NCBI GenBank assembly: GCA_910583555.1
Contig: CAJTXO010000009.1
Span: 62,001 to 126,000, forward strand
DNA: 64,000 nucleotides
Reading direction: 5' to 3'
From: an uncultured Eubacterium sp.
GTDB lineage: Bacteria > Bacillota > Clostridia > Lachnospirales > Lachnospiraceae
Of the stretch, positions 17,230 through 26,466 are shown one piece after another; within the stretch, counting starts at the first letter, position 1; every line of letters begins with the position of its first letter. The position numbers and the translations under genes are program-made. Below the pieces are notes generated by a model, which was not told where the DNA came from, searched no databases, and worked only from the letters and a program-made list of their open reading frames with translations.

Positions 17230-19944
17230 ATGGGAAAAGGAAAGAACTGGGATAAGGAAAAGGCGGTCATCATTGATGTCGGGATCATAGCAGCGATCAT
17301 AAGCGTGATCGTTTTGATCGCCTATCAGGTTAATGGGATCTATCCGTTCGGGGACGAGACGATCGCCCGCGGCGACATGGTCCAGCAGACGATACCGGCA
17401 GGAATGTATTACGTATGGGATATCCTGCATGGGGACGCGAGTCCGTTTTTTACATGGAATTCGGCTTATGGCATTAATATTTCCGGCGCTTCGTCGCTCG
17501 GGGCGTTCCTCAGTCCGCTCAATCTGTTTTTGTATTTTTCTACGAGGGACAATCTGGTAAATTTCGTAAATATCCTTCTTATTTTAAAAATGATCGCCAT
17601 CGCATGCGCGATGTACGCTTATCTGAAAAAATATGAAATCAAAAACGCGGCGCGTATACTCGGCGGCGTTCTTTATGCGTTTGGTGCGGCATCCCTCATC
17701 CATTTTCAGATCATATTTGTGATGGACGCGGCGTTTCTGCTCCCGCTGCTCATGATCGGGATCGACCGCATATGGAATAAGAAAGGGTGCAAATTTTTTA
17801 TCCTTGTATTTGCGCTGACGATGATCACCAATGTATATACCGGATGTATCACCCTGATCTTTCTTTTCCTTTCGTGCGGCACAAAGTTGTTCTTTGAGAA
17901 GAACGGCAGGGAAGAAAAATACAGGTGTTCGCTGTGGCTCGGGGTATCGGTCGGAGCGGCGGTTTTACTGAGCGCTGTGGTGAGCATTCCCGCCTTTCTC
18001 TGTATCGCGGGTACGTCGAGGAGCGGAGACGGCAATTTTCTGAATACGTATCTGACCGCTTTACAGAACGGATGGAGTATCAGCGAATGGAATACGGTCG
18101 AGCGGATGATTGTCAATATGGCGCTGCCATGTGCCGCGATCCTGTTCTTTCTCTGGAAAGGAAACGAACGGGGCCGGGAATTCAGGGAAAAGTACCGAAG
18201 CCATATCGTGATGGTCGTATTGATGATACTTTCTGTCGTTGTCTCCGGGACCGAACTGCTCTGGCACGGAGGAACGAGGGCGCTCTGGCCGATCCGCTTT
18301 ATCTATGTGATTTCTTTTGTGCTGATCGATTTTGCGGCCGTACTGTATAAGGAAAACAAACAGATCGTGCAGGGGATCGGAAACTGGCTGAAAGGTAAGA
18401 TCGTATACGGCATCGCGGGGGCGGCGGCACTCCTTTCGGGCTGGATCTTTTACGGGATATATGAAGCGTTTTGTAAAAATGACGCTTACGCACAGTTGGG
18501 CGACGGCTTTTTGTGTATTTTTATTGAACCGTTTTGTGCGTCCCTTTACTGGTGCTTTTTCAAAGGAAAGAAAAAAGAGTTGATCCTCATTCTGCTCTGT
18601 GTACAGATGACGTGTACTTCCATCATCAGTTTCGCGCCGAATAAGGATAATGTCACGGTGTTCTCGCCGGAGTACCTGAAGGCGGCAAGTGAAGTGGCGA
18701 CGAGTATGGAGACGGAGATCGGCGATTTTGAGAGGATCAAGAATACGGATTATAAGGTCGATCACATTGAGTATTCACTTGTTTTGGGAGCGGAGGCGAT
18801 TTCGAATTACTGGCATGTCATTCCGACGGAACTACAGGCGAATTTCGCGGCGCTCGGATATACGATCAACTGGACGCAGCTTTTGGATACGGGCGGCACT
18901 GTCTTTACTGACACGTTGTTCCAGACGAAATATTTTCTCAGCCAGTACGAGCTGCCGGAAGAGTTATATGATTACATCGAGGCGGTAGACGGGTATGGCG
19001 GTGATGTCCTGCATCTGTATGGCAATAAGTTCGAACTGCCGTTTGCCATCGGTACGGATGTGCCTATGCTGCAGCAGAGCGAGGAGAAATTTCAGACGCA
19101 GAACAACCTGTTTGCGGCGGTCACCGGAGGACAGGAACGGCTCATACAGGATGTCTCACAGCAGGTGTCCGGCAGCCGGTTTGACATGGAAGTCGGAAAT
19201 GACAAAAAGCTGTTCTATTTCTACGGAACGAACTCGAACAGCGATCCGGTCAGCATCTCAGTGAACGGTTCGCCGGTTTTGGTACCGTCATCTTCCGTGC
19301 CGATGAACCAGCAGTATCCGGCCGATTTTGGTAATGGATTCGTTTATCTGGGAGCGTTCCAGAATGAGCATGTCAGCATTCAGTTTACCGGCGGTGGAAG
19401 TTCGTCAAACATCCATCTGGGCATGATGGACTATAATACGTTTGTAAACGGGATCGAGAACGTGAAAAAGCAGAATCCGCAGATCAAGTCATTGAAGCAG
19501 AACAATTCAGGTTTGAAGCTCGAACTGGACTCGGTGACGAAGCCATACGTGTTCCTGCCGGTTTCGTATGACGAAGGATGGTCGTGCAAGGTAAATGGCG
19601 AAAAGGTATCGGAGGTCGGATATATGGATGGGATGCTGTCCATACCGGTAAAACAGGGGACGAATGAAATCGTATTGAGCTATGTGCCGGACGGACAGAA
19701 GCCAGGCGCTGTCATATCGATCATAGTCCTGCTCCTGCTGGCTGCGGTTGTTGTTCTGCAGAAAAAAACGGATATCTTCGCGGCAAAGCCGGAAGGGGCA
19801 TCGCTCGATGATAGTAAGCCGGTCAAAATACTGGGCCAGACGGCTTACACGGTATTTGCGGCATTGTTTATCGTGGTTGTCATCCTATTATTCGCGATTC
19901 CGGCGCTTTATCAGCTCCGCGATGTATGGATTGGATCGGAATAG
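17230..19944 (+). CDS. YfhO-family multispanning membrane protein (GT-C-like)
   Basis: The 904-residue protein has a first TM helix at about residues 13-35, a periplasmic-loop-like segment with DMVQQTIPAG and FFTWNSAYGINISG typical of YfhO, about a dozen TM helices to residue about 480, a large extracytoplasmic domain (about 480-840), and a last TM pair near the C-terminus. In Gram-positives YfhO proteins are linked to glycosylation of lipoteichoic acid with lipid-linked sugars. The start follows AGGAGACC. Transcribed alone, upstream of the lysine riboswitch. Confidence 0.85.
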   Translation: MGKGKNWDKEKAVIIDVGIIAAIISVIVLIAYQVNGIYPFGDETIARGDMVQQTIPAGMYYVWDILHGDASPFFTWNSAYGINISGASSLGAFLSPLNLFLYFSTRDNLVNFVNILLILKMIAIACAMYAYLKKYEIKNAARILGGVLYAFGAASLIHFQIIFVMDAAFLLPLLMIGIDRIWNKKGCKFFILVFALTMITNVYTGCITLIFLFLSCGTKLFFEKNGREEKYRCSLWLGVSVGAAVLLSAVVSIPAFLCIAGTSRSGDGNFLNTYLTALQNGWSISEWNTVERMIVNMALPCAAILFFLWKGNERGREFREKYRSHIVMVVLMILSVVVSGTELLWHGGTRALWPIRFIYVISFVLIDFAAVLYKENKQIVQGIGNWLKGKIVYGIAGAAALLSGWIFYGIYEAFCKNDAYAQLGDGFLCIFIEPFCASLYWCFFKGKKKELILILLCVQMTCTSIISFAPNKDNVTVFSPEYLKAASEVATSMETEIGDFERIKNTDYKVDHIEYSLVLGAEAISNYWHVIPTELQANFAALGYTINWTQLLDTGGTVFTDTLFQTKYFLSQYELPEELYDYIEAVDGYGGDVLHLYGNKFELPFAIGTDVPMLQQSEEKFQTQNNLFAAVTGGQERLIQDVSQQVSGSRFDMEVGNDKKLFYFYGTNSNSDPVSISVNGSPVLVPSSSVPMNQQYPADFGNGFVYLGAFQNEHVSIQFTGGGSSSNIHLGMMDYNTFVNGIENVKKQNPQIKSLKQNNSGLKLELDSVTKPYVFLPVSYDEGWSCKVNGEKVSEVGYMDGMLSIPVKQGTNEIVLSYVPDGQKPGAVISIIVLLLLAAVVVLQKKTDIFAAKPEGASLDDSKPVKILGQTAYTVFAALFIVVVILLFAIPALYQLRDVWIGSE

Positions 19945-19974
19945 GCCAAAATAGTAAAAAATATGATTTTACTA

Positions 19975-20003
19975 TTGACCGCATGAGTAAGAAGTGCTAT
20001 TAT
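19975..20003 (+). promoter_or_regulatory. promoter of the lysine riboswitch-dapA transcript
   Basis: TTGACC at 19975-19980, 17-base spacer and TATTAT at 19998-20003, ending about 20 bases before the aptamer begins. Confidence 0.7.
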
Positions 20004-20021
20004 AAATTTTAAGTAAACAAA

Positions 20022-20190
20022 GTGTAGAGGCGCGGGCTTTATCAGTAGTCTACCGGATATGCAGGTACATATGTGATGGTAAATGAAAGGAAAGTCTGCC
20101 GAAGGGGAGCGCATGCCTGAAGCGGTCTGCCTGGGCATATGTTGAAGAAGCATATGACTGTCATCGTCTGGATGGAGTGCTACGGAGTGT
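20022..20190 (+). promoter_or_regulatory. lysine riboswitch (L box) aptamer
   Basis: The segment shows the L-box order of conserved blocks: AGAGGCGCG at 20026-20034, ATCAGTAGTC at about 20041-20050, GGAAAGTCTGCCGAAGGGG around 20089-20107, CTGGGC, a GCATATGACTGTCATC block near 20150-20167, and closing GGAGTGCTACGG. It sits directly upstream of dapA, the first committed step of lysine/diaminopimelate synthesis. Lysine binding would favour the terminator that follows. Confidence 0.92.
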
Positions 20191-20203
20191 GAGAGGAATC
20201 ATT

Positions 20204-20238
20204 AACGGCATTTTCCATTCGGAAAGTGCCGTTTTTTG
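20204..20238 (+). terminator. riboswitch-controlled terminator before dapA
   Basis: AACGGCATTTTCC (20204-20216) pairs with GGAAAGTGCCGTT (20221-20233), with an ATTC loop and a T-run through 20237. As the expression platform of the L box it should form when lysine is bound, lowering dapA-dapB expression. Confidence 0.88.
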
Positions 20239-20275
20239 GATAGGAAATGCGCGAAGCGCAGAAAAGAGGATTACT

Positions 20276-21169
20276 ATGTCAATATTTACAGGAGCAGGCG
20301 TAGCTCTCATTACGCCAATGAATGCCGACGGGTCGGTAAATTACACGAAGATGGAAGAAATCATCGAGTTTCAGATCGCCAACCACACAGATGCCATAAT
20401 CATCTGTGGGACGACGGGAGAGGCTTCGACACTTTCGAACGAGGAACATTTGGAATGTATCCGCTTCTGCTGCAAGGTGGCGGACGGGAGGATCCCGGTG
20501 ATCGCCGGAACAGGTTCAAACTGCACGGCTTCGGCGGTCTATCTGTCAAAAGAAGCCGAGGCAGCAGGGGCGGACGGATTGCTCGTCGTGACGCCGTATT
20601 ACAATAAATGTACGCAGAACGGCTTGAAAGCGCATTTTACAAAAATCGCGGAAGCGGTTGATATTCCGATCCTCCTGTACAATATCCCCGGGAGGACCGG
20701 CGTGAAGATCATGCCGGAGACCGTCGTGGCGCTGTGCCGCGATACGAAGAATATCGTAGGCGTCAAAGACGCGACAGGGGATCTGTCCGAGGTGGCGAAT
20801 GTGCTCAGCCTCGCTAGAAAAGAAAATACAGAGGTAGATCTGTATTCGGGAAATGACGACCAGATCATACCGGTGCTGTCTTTGGGCGGGAAAGGCGTGA
20901 TTTCCGTGCTCTCGAACATTCTCCCGCAGGAGACGCATGATATGACAGCGTCTTATCTCAGTGGAGATCTAAAGAAGGGAATGGAGATGCAGCTTGCCTA
21001 TTTTGATCTGATCCGCGCGCTGTTTTGTGAGGTGAACCCGATCCCGGTGAAAAAGGCGATGAACCTGATGGGCATGGAGGTCGGTTCCCTGCGCGCCCCG
21101 TTGACCGAGATGGAGGACGCAAATGCGGCCAGGCTGGCGGACGAGATGAAAAAACTCGGAATGGTATAA
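20276..21169 (+). CDS. dapA: 4-hydroxy-tetrahydrodipicolinate synthase
   Basis: The 297-residue TIM-barrel enzyme condenses pyruvate with aspartate semialdehyde. Visible landmarks are GAGVALITPMN at the start, CGTTGEASTL (dihydrodipicolinate synthase signature with the TT pair), VVTPYYNKCTQ with the catalytic Tyr, YNIPGRTG, and VGVKDATGD with the Schiff-base Lys. The start at 20276 follows AGAGGA; a longer reading frame from 20177 would read through the riboswitch terminator and is rejected. It is followed by dapB. Confidence 0.96.
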   Translation: MSIFTGAGVALITPMNADGSVNYTKMEEIIEFQIANHTDAIIICGTTGEASTLSNEEHLECIRFCCKVADGRIPVIAGTGSNCTASAVYLSKEAEAAGADGLLVVTPYYNKCTQNGLKAHFTKIAEAVDIPILLYNIPGRTGVKIMPETVVALCRDTKNIVGVKDATGDLSEVANVLSLARKENTEVDLYSGNDDQIIPVLSLGGKGVISVLSNILPQETHDMTASYLSGDLKKGMEMQLAYFDLIRALFCEVNPIPVKKAMNLMGMEVGSLRAPLTEMEDANAARLADEMKKLGMV

Positions 21170-21209
21170 AAGTGGATGAAACTACGGTTTTTTGAAAGGA
21201 TGTACAGAG

Positions 21210-21971
21210 ATGACAAACATTATTTTATGCGGATGCAGCGGCGTAATGGGAAGAACGATCACGGAACTTGTAAAAAACGATGACGAGGCAAGGATCGTCG
21301 CGGGGATCGATCTGGCAGACGACGGAAGAACGGATTATCCGGTATTTTCTTCCATCGCGGCCTGTGACGTGGACGCGGATGCGCTCATAGACTTTTCGAG
21401 TCCGAAAATTTTAGATGATATTCTGGCCTACTGTGCCGAAAAGAAGCTGCCGGCAGTTATGTGTGCCACCGGATACGATAAACAGCAGCTCGAAGCGATC
21501 GAGGCGGCGGCGGGGCGCTCGGCGATCCTGCGGTCGGCGAACATGTCGCTCGGGATCAACACACTGATGAACCTCGTACAGCAGGCTGTGAGCGTTCTGG
21601 CACCGGAAGGGTATGATGTGGAGATCGTGGAAAAGCACCATAACCAGAAACTGGATGCCCCTTCGGGAACAGCGCTCGCGCTGGCCGATTCCGTCAATGA
21701 GGCGGCAGGGGGGTGTTTTGAGTACGTGTACGACCGCTCGCAGAGGAAACAGAAGAGAGAGCGGAAAGAACTGGGTATCAGCGCGGTACGCGGCGGAACG
21801 ATCGTGGGAGATCACGATGTGATATTTGCCGGGCCGGATGAAGTGATCACGCTCTCTCATTCCGCTTACAGCAAAGCGGTATTCGGAAAGGGCGCGGTAG
21901 CGGCCGCCAAGTTTTTAAAGGGAAAAGGCGCAGGGCGCTACGATATGTCGGATGTAATAAAGGCAAAATAG
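21210..21971 (+). CDS. dapB: 4-hydroxy-tetrahydrodipicolinate reductase
   Basis: The 253-residue NAD(P)H-dependent enzyme shows the nucleotide loop CGCSGVMGRTI at the N-terminus, GYDKQQL, the DapB signature EKHHNQKLDAPSGTA (catalytic His and Lys) and VRGGTIVGDHDVIFAG. It lies 40 bases after dapA with AAAGGATG and is expected to share the riboswitch control. Confidence 0.96.
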   Translation: MTNIILCGCSGVMGRTITELVKNDDEARIVAGIDLADDGRTDYPVFSSIAACDVDADALIDFSSPKILDDILAYCAEKKLPAVMCATGYDKQQLEAIEAAAGRSAILRSANMSLGINTLMNLVQQAVSVLAPEGYDVEIVEKHHNQKLDAPSGTALALADSVNEAAGGCFEYVYDRSQRKQKRERKELGISAVRGGTIVGDHDVIFAGPDEVITLSHSAYSKAVFGKGAVAAAKFLKGKGAGRYDMSDVIKAK

Positions 21972-22058
21972 GAACTAATAGTAATGTTTAGCGATGTGTA
22001 AATATATGGTTTTATGCCGCATGTAATGAAAACAAAGAGACAGGATCGAGGGTAGAGT

Positions 22059-23681
22059 ATGGTTCCAATTCGTGTGAGAGAAGTGTTGGAGGCGACAGAC
22101 GGCACTTTGCTGTGTGGAGATATCGAATCGGTCATCACGGACGTGGTGACTGATTCGCGGAGCGCGAAAGAGGGCACGTTATTTGTGCCGGTCATAGGAG
22201 AGCGGGTGGATGCCCACCGGTTTATCCCGGATGTGATGGCAGCGGGGGCGGCAGCTTCGTTTACGTCGGATCCGGATATCATGGCAGGGATGCCGGATGG
22301 GATGGCGCGGGAATCGGGTGAATCGGCCGAAAGTGCGGATGGAGTGCCGGAGAAGGCGGCCGGGAGTGCGGATGGAGTGCCGGAGGAAGCGGCGGGAAAT
22401 GTGCCGGATGGGTTCGCCTGCATTTACGTGAGGGACACGATCGAGGCGCTGCAGAAGCTGGCTGCCGCGTATCGGGCGAAGTTTGACATTCCGGTGATCG
22501 GCGTGACGGGAAGTGTCGGCAAGACGACGACGAAAGAAATGATCAGCGCCGTACTTTCCAAAAAATATCATGTTTTGAAAACGATTGGAAATCTGAACAG
22601 CCAGATCGGAACGGCGCTGATGATGTTCCATATCGACGAACAGACCGAACTCGGCGTGTTTGAGATGGGAATCAGCCTGCCGGGCGAAATGGCGCGTCTG
22701 GTGGAGATCGTAAAGCCGCAGACAGCCGTGATGACGAACATCGGTGTATCCCATATCGGAAATCTCGGAAGCCGTGAGGCGATTACATATGAAAAGGGGC
22801 ATATCATCAAGTATGTCGGCACCGAAGAGGCGGCCGGACGTCTGGGCGGCCGGATGTATGTCTGCGGAAACGGGGATCTCAGACAGCTTTCCAAAGAGAA
22901 TCTTCCCTGGAAAATCGTATCCGGAGTTACGGATGGAACGGACCACGGTGCTGAGAAACAAAACGAGAAACAAACCCCGCGGGAGGAGATTTCTGCCGGT
23001 GACATTGTTTACTACGGGACAGAACCGGACTGTGACAGGCGGGCCGACGGCATTCAGGTGACGGAGCGCGGGCAGCGTTTTGTCTATCACGGACAGGGTT
23101 CGTGCGAGGTGGAACTTTCGGTAATGGGCGCGCATAACGTAAACAACGCGGTGATCGCGCTGGCACTGGCAGAGCAGTTTGGCGTGGATCTGACGGCGGC
23201 GGCCGCCGCGTTGGCGGAGTACCGGCCGTTTTCGATGCGCGGCGAAAGAAAGGACTGCCACGGTTACCATATCATAGACGATACGTATAATGCCAGTCCG
23301 GATTCGATCAACAGCAACATCGACGCGCTGTTTGACTACGGGGAGGACGGCCGGAAGATCGCGGTTCTCGGCGACGTGCTCGAACTCGGCGAACAGAGGG
23401 AAGAACTGCACCGGGGGATCGGGACATTTATATTGAAAGAAGCCGCGGAGGGAAAGAAACTTTCCTATGTGGTAACGGTAGGAGAGGGAGCCGGCTTTAT
23501 CGCGGAGCACATCCGGGAGCATTCGGATATCCCGACGGAGAAATGCGCCACTACCGAAGAGGCGGCGGCATGGATCAGAGAGATGGCGCGGCCCGGTGAC
23601 TGGATCCTCGTCAAAGGTTCCCGGGGGATGCACATGGATGAAGTCGTGGAAAAGGTTGTGATGTCGTGTACGCAGATGTGA
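22059..23681 (+). CDS. murF: UDP-N-acetylmuramoyl-tripeptide--D-alanyl-D-alanine ligase
   Basis: The 540-residue Mur ligase adds D-Ala-D-Ala to the peptidoglycan precursor. It has the N-terminal MurF domain with VVTDSRSAKEG, the ATP loop GVTGSVGKTTTKEM, the Mur family ENAMH-region equivalent, and DDTYNASPDSI near the end of the central domain. It is longer than most MurF because residues about 73-118 form a low-complexity insert of Ala, Gly, Glu, Asp and Met with two 11-residue repeats. The insert is in frame, so the gene should be functional. The 3 prime end overlaps priA by 16 bases. Confidence 0.95.
   Translation: MVPIRVREVLEATDGTLLCGDIESVITDVVTDSRSAKEGTLFVPVIGERVDAHRFIPDVMAAGAAASFTSDPDIMAGMPDGMARESGESAESADGVPEKAAGSADGVPEEAAGNVPDGFACIYVRDTIEALQKLAAAYRAKFDIPVIGVTGSVGKTTTKEMISAVLSKKYHVLKTIGNLNSQIGTALMMFHIDEQTELGVFEMGISLPGEMARLVEIVKPQTAVMTNIGVSHIGNLGSREAITYEKGHIIKYVGTEEAAGRLGGRMYVCGNGDLRQLSKENLPWKIVSGVTDGTDHGAEKQNEKQTPREEISAGDIVYYGTEPDCDRRADGIQVTERGQRFVYHGQGSCEVELSVMGAHNVNNAVIALALAEQFGVDLTAAAAALAEYRPFSMRGERKDCHGYHIIDDTYNASPDSINSNIDALFDYGEDGRKIAVLGDVLELGEQREELHRGIGTFILKEAAEGKKLSYVVTVGEGAGFIAEHIREHSDIPTEKCATTEEAAAWIREMARPGDWILVKGSRGMHMDEVVEKVVMSCTQM
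22332..22397 (+). repeat. 33-bp tandem repeat inside the murF insert
   Basis: Two copies, 22332-22364 and 22365-22397, encode SADGVPEKAAG and SADGVPEEAAG. A partial related unit (VPDG) flanks on each side. Confidence 0.85.
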
Positions 23682-25891
23682 TCGTAGACATCCGGGTGGA
23701 GGCGCTCGACCGGACGTATCAGTACCGCGTTCCGAAGGAACTGGAGCCGGAAATCTCGGCCGGTACGCCGGTCAGGATCCCGTTTGGCAGGGGAAACCGC
23801 CTGATGCACGGCTTTGTCATCGGACTAACGGAAACGCCGGCCTTTGAAGTGAGCCGGATCAAAGACATACTCGGTGTCGAGAAAAAGCATATATCCGTGG
23901 AGGGACAGCTTCTTCAGATCGCCGTATTTCTGCGGGAGCAGTACGGCTGTACGATGAATGAGGCATTGAAGACGGTACTCCCGGTGCGCAAAAAGATTAA
24001 GTCAGTGGAGGAGCACTGGCTTAATTTTGCGGTGACCGATCAGGAAGCGGCGGATATCCTCCATGAGTACGAGAGAAAGCACTATAAAGCAAAGGCCAGG
24101 CTTCTAAACGGCATGTTAGCCGAGGGCGGCGTGCTGACAAAGCGCATGGCAGATGTGAAATACGGGGTGAAAAAGCCGGTGATCGACAGCCTTGTCAAAG
24201 ACGGGATCATCACGGTGACAAGGGAGAGGAAATACCGGAATCCGGCAGAAGAGATGGAACAAAAGAATATCACGGCGCATACGCTGAATGAAGAGCAGCA
24301 GACGATCGTCACCGATTTTGCGCGGGAATACGGGGCGGGCGTGCGCCGGAATTATCTTTTGTACGGCATTACGGGAAGCGGAAAGACGGAGGTCTATATC
24401 CATCTTTTGAAGACGGTCATCGCGGCCGGCCGCCAGGCGATCGTCCTCATACCGGAGATCTCCCTTACGTTTCAGACGGTATCCCGGTTCCGCGCCGCGT
24501 TTGGGGAGCGGGTGGCCGTCATGCATTCGCGCTTGTCCGAGGGGGAGAGGTACGATCAGTATGAGCGGGCCAAAAACGGCGAGGTGGATATTATGGTCGG
24601 GCCCCGTTCCGCGCTGTTTACGCCATTTGAAAAACTGGGTATCATTATCATGGACGAAGAGCACGAAACGAGTTATATCAGTGAGGGGGCGCCGCGTTAT
24701 CACAGCGATGAGGTCGCGAAATACCGCGCCGGACTGGCGGGTGCCAGCGTCGTGTTTGGCTCGGCAACACCGTCGGTAAAAAGTTATCTGGCGGCAAAGG
24801 ACGGGCGCTATAAGCAATACCGGCTGACCAAACGGACGGGTGACGCCGGACTGCCGGCGATCCACACTGTGGATCTGCGCGAGGAGATGCGGGCCAAAAA
24901 CCGCTCGGTGTTCAGCCGTATCCTGCAGGAAAAAATGGAAGAGCGCCTGCGAAAAGGCGAGCAGAGCATGCTTTTTATCAACCGGAGGGGGTACGCTGGT
25001 TTTGTTTCTTGTAGAAATTGTGGAAATGTGTTACAATGTCCTCATTGTGATGTGTCAATGACGGCGCATAAAAACCATACCGGGGATGTCGATACGCTCC
25101 TGTGCCATTACTGCGGCCACGCCGCGCGGATGCCGGAGCGGTGTCCGTCGTGTGGTTCGCCCTATATCGCGGCCTTCGGGCTGGGGACGCAGAAGGTGGA
25201 GGAAATGCTTGGCAGACGGTTTCCGACGGCCAGGATCCTGCGGATGGACGCGGATACGACAGCGGGGAAACATGGACACGAACATATTTTATCGGAGTTT
25301 CGCGCGGGACATGCCGACATTCTCATCGGGACACAGATGATCGTCAAAGGGCACGATTTTCCCAATGTAACGCTCGTGGCAGCGCTGGCTGCGGATATGA
25401 GCATGTTTGACAATGATTTCCGCAGCAGTGAGAGAACGTTCCAGCTTCTGATGCAGGCGAGCGGCCGCGCCGGACGGGGAGAAAAATCCGGGGAGGTCGT
25501 CATCCAGACGTATCAGCCGGAGCACTATGTGATCGCGAGTGTCGCCGCGCAGGATGCGGAGCTGTTTTACGACAACGAGCTTGCCTACCGGCGAATGATG
25601 GAATACCCGCCATACGGGGAAATGATCGCTGTCAGCGTATCGGCGGGAACGCCGGAAGCGGGCGAGGCATTCTTGGCCAGGCTGGCAAGAAGGCTGCAGC
25701 ACTCGTTTGGCGGACAGATCAAACAGATCGGCCCGGCCCCCGCCGCCGTGAAGCGGGTCAAAGACCGGTTCCGGCTGGGGCTTTACGTAAAGGCACAGAC
25801 AGGACAGCTGATGGAGCAGGTCAGATCAGAGATCGAGGCGTGGAAGTCGGAAGAAGACGATTCCAACTATATGCAGTATGAAGTATTTTAA
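23666..25891 (+). CDS. priA: primosomal protein N' (replication restart helicase PriA)
   Basis: The 741-residue superfamily 2 helicase has the N-terminal DNA-binding domain (YQYRVPKEL), Walker A GITGSGKTEVY, DEEH box (IIMDEEHETSY), GSATPS motif, a zinc cluster with CRNCGNVLQCPHC and CHYCGH plus CPSCGS, and the C-terminal QASGRAGRGEKSG motif VI. It reloads the replisome at stalled forks. The GTG start at 23666 lies inside the end of murF, and an AAAGG site precedes it, so the two are coupled. Confidence 0.95.
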   Translation: MYADVIVDIRVEALDRTYQYRVPKELEPEISAGTPVRIPFGRGNRLMHGFVIGLTETPAFEVSRIKDILGVEKKHISVEGQLLQIAVFLREQYGCTMNEALKTVLPVRKKIKSVEEHWLNFAVTDQEAADILHEYERKHYKAKARLLNGMLAEGGVLTKRMADVKYGVKKPVIDSLVKDGIITVTRERKYRNPAEEMEQKNITAHTLNEEQQTIVTDFAREYGAGVRRNYLLYGITGSGKTEVYIHLLKTVIAAGRQAIVLIPEISLTFQTVSRFRAAFGERVAVMHSRLSEGERYDQYERAKNGEVDIMVGPRSALFTPFEKLGIIIMDEEHETSYISEGAPRYHSDEVAKYRAGLAGASVVFGSATPSVKSYLAAKDGRYKQYRLTKRTGDAGLPAIHTVDLREEMRAKNRSVFSRILQEKMEERLRKGEQSMLFINRRGYAGFVSCRNCGNVLQCPHCDVSMTAHKNHTGDVDTLLCHYCGHAARMPERCPSCGSPYIAAFGLGTQKVEEMLGRRFPTARILRMDADTTAGKHGHEHILSEFRAGHADILIGTQMIVKGHDFPNVTLVAALAADMSMFDNDFRSSERTFQLLMQASGRAGRGEKSGEVVIQTYQPEHYVIASVAAQDAELFYDNELAYRRMMEYPPYGEMIAVSVSAGTPEAGEAFLARLARRLQHSFGGQIKQIGPAPAAVKRVKDRFRLGLYVKAQTGQLMEQVRSEIEAWKSEEDDSNYMQYEVF

Positions 25892-25945
25892 TATGAAGTT
25901 TTGGGAAAGAAAAAAGAAAAGTTTGAACAGAAATGAGGGGAACCC

Positions 25946-26425
25946 ATGGCACTTAGGAATATTCGGACGATTGGCGATGACATTTTGTATAAGACCGCCA
26001 AAGAAGTAAAAGAAATGACAGATAAGATGAAACAGTTAGTGGATGATCTGCTGGAGACGATGTACGAAGCGGAGGGCGTCGGACTGGCGGCGCCGCAGGT
26101 CGGCATCCTGAAACGGATCGCGGTCATTGACATTACGGAGGAGCGCGACAGTCCGATCGTTTTGGTGAATCCGGTGATCACGTATACGGAAGGGGAGCAG
26201 CGCGGCAACGAGGGCTGTTTGAGCGTACCCGGTAAGGCAGGGGTCGTGACAAGACCGAATATCGTGAGGGTACGGGCGTTTGACCGGGAAATGAATGAAT
26301 ATGAGATCGAGGGCGAGGAACTTCTGGCGCGCGCGCTGATTCATGAGATCGAACATTTAGACGGGCATCTCTATGTGGAAAAAGTCGAAGGGGAGCTGAA
26401 GGACGTCGAAGAAGAGGGTGAATGA
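25946..26425 (+). CDS. def: peptide deformylase
   Basis: The 159-residue metalloenzyme removes the formyl group from nascent proteins. All three motifs are present: GVGLAAPQVG, EGCLSVPG (with the metal-ligand Cys) and HEIEHLDG (metal-binding HExxH). Length fits class I deformylases of Clostridia. A TATGAGGGGAA-type site precedes the ATG. It is followed by fmt, the reverse reaction partner in formyl-methionine metabolism. Confidence 0.96.
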   Translation: MALRNIRTIGDDILYKTAKEVKEMTDKMKQLVDDLLETMYEAEGVGLAAPQVGILKRIAVIDITEERDSPIVLVNPVITYTEGEQRGNEGCLSVPGKAGVVTRPNIVRVRAFDREMNEYEIEGEELLARALIHEIEHLDGHLYVEKVEGELKDVEEEGE

Positions 26426-26466
26426 AACTGCGTTCCTCTCATTCACATATAAAAAGGAGGGTTTCG

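Noticed and set aside
20248..20262. Small TGCGC/GCGCA hairpin just before the dapA ribosome binding site
   Set aside because: Five base pairs only; could be chance, and the L-box terminator already explains the control.
20177..20275. Upstream extension of dapA
   Set aside because: It would translate through the riboswitch terminator; the ATG at 20276 has the ribosome binding site and matches the family start.
22179..23633. 484-codon minus-strand frame opposite murF
   Set aside because: Shadow frame created by the high GC codon usage of murF; no family features.
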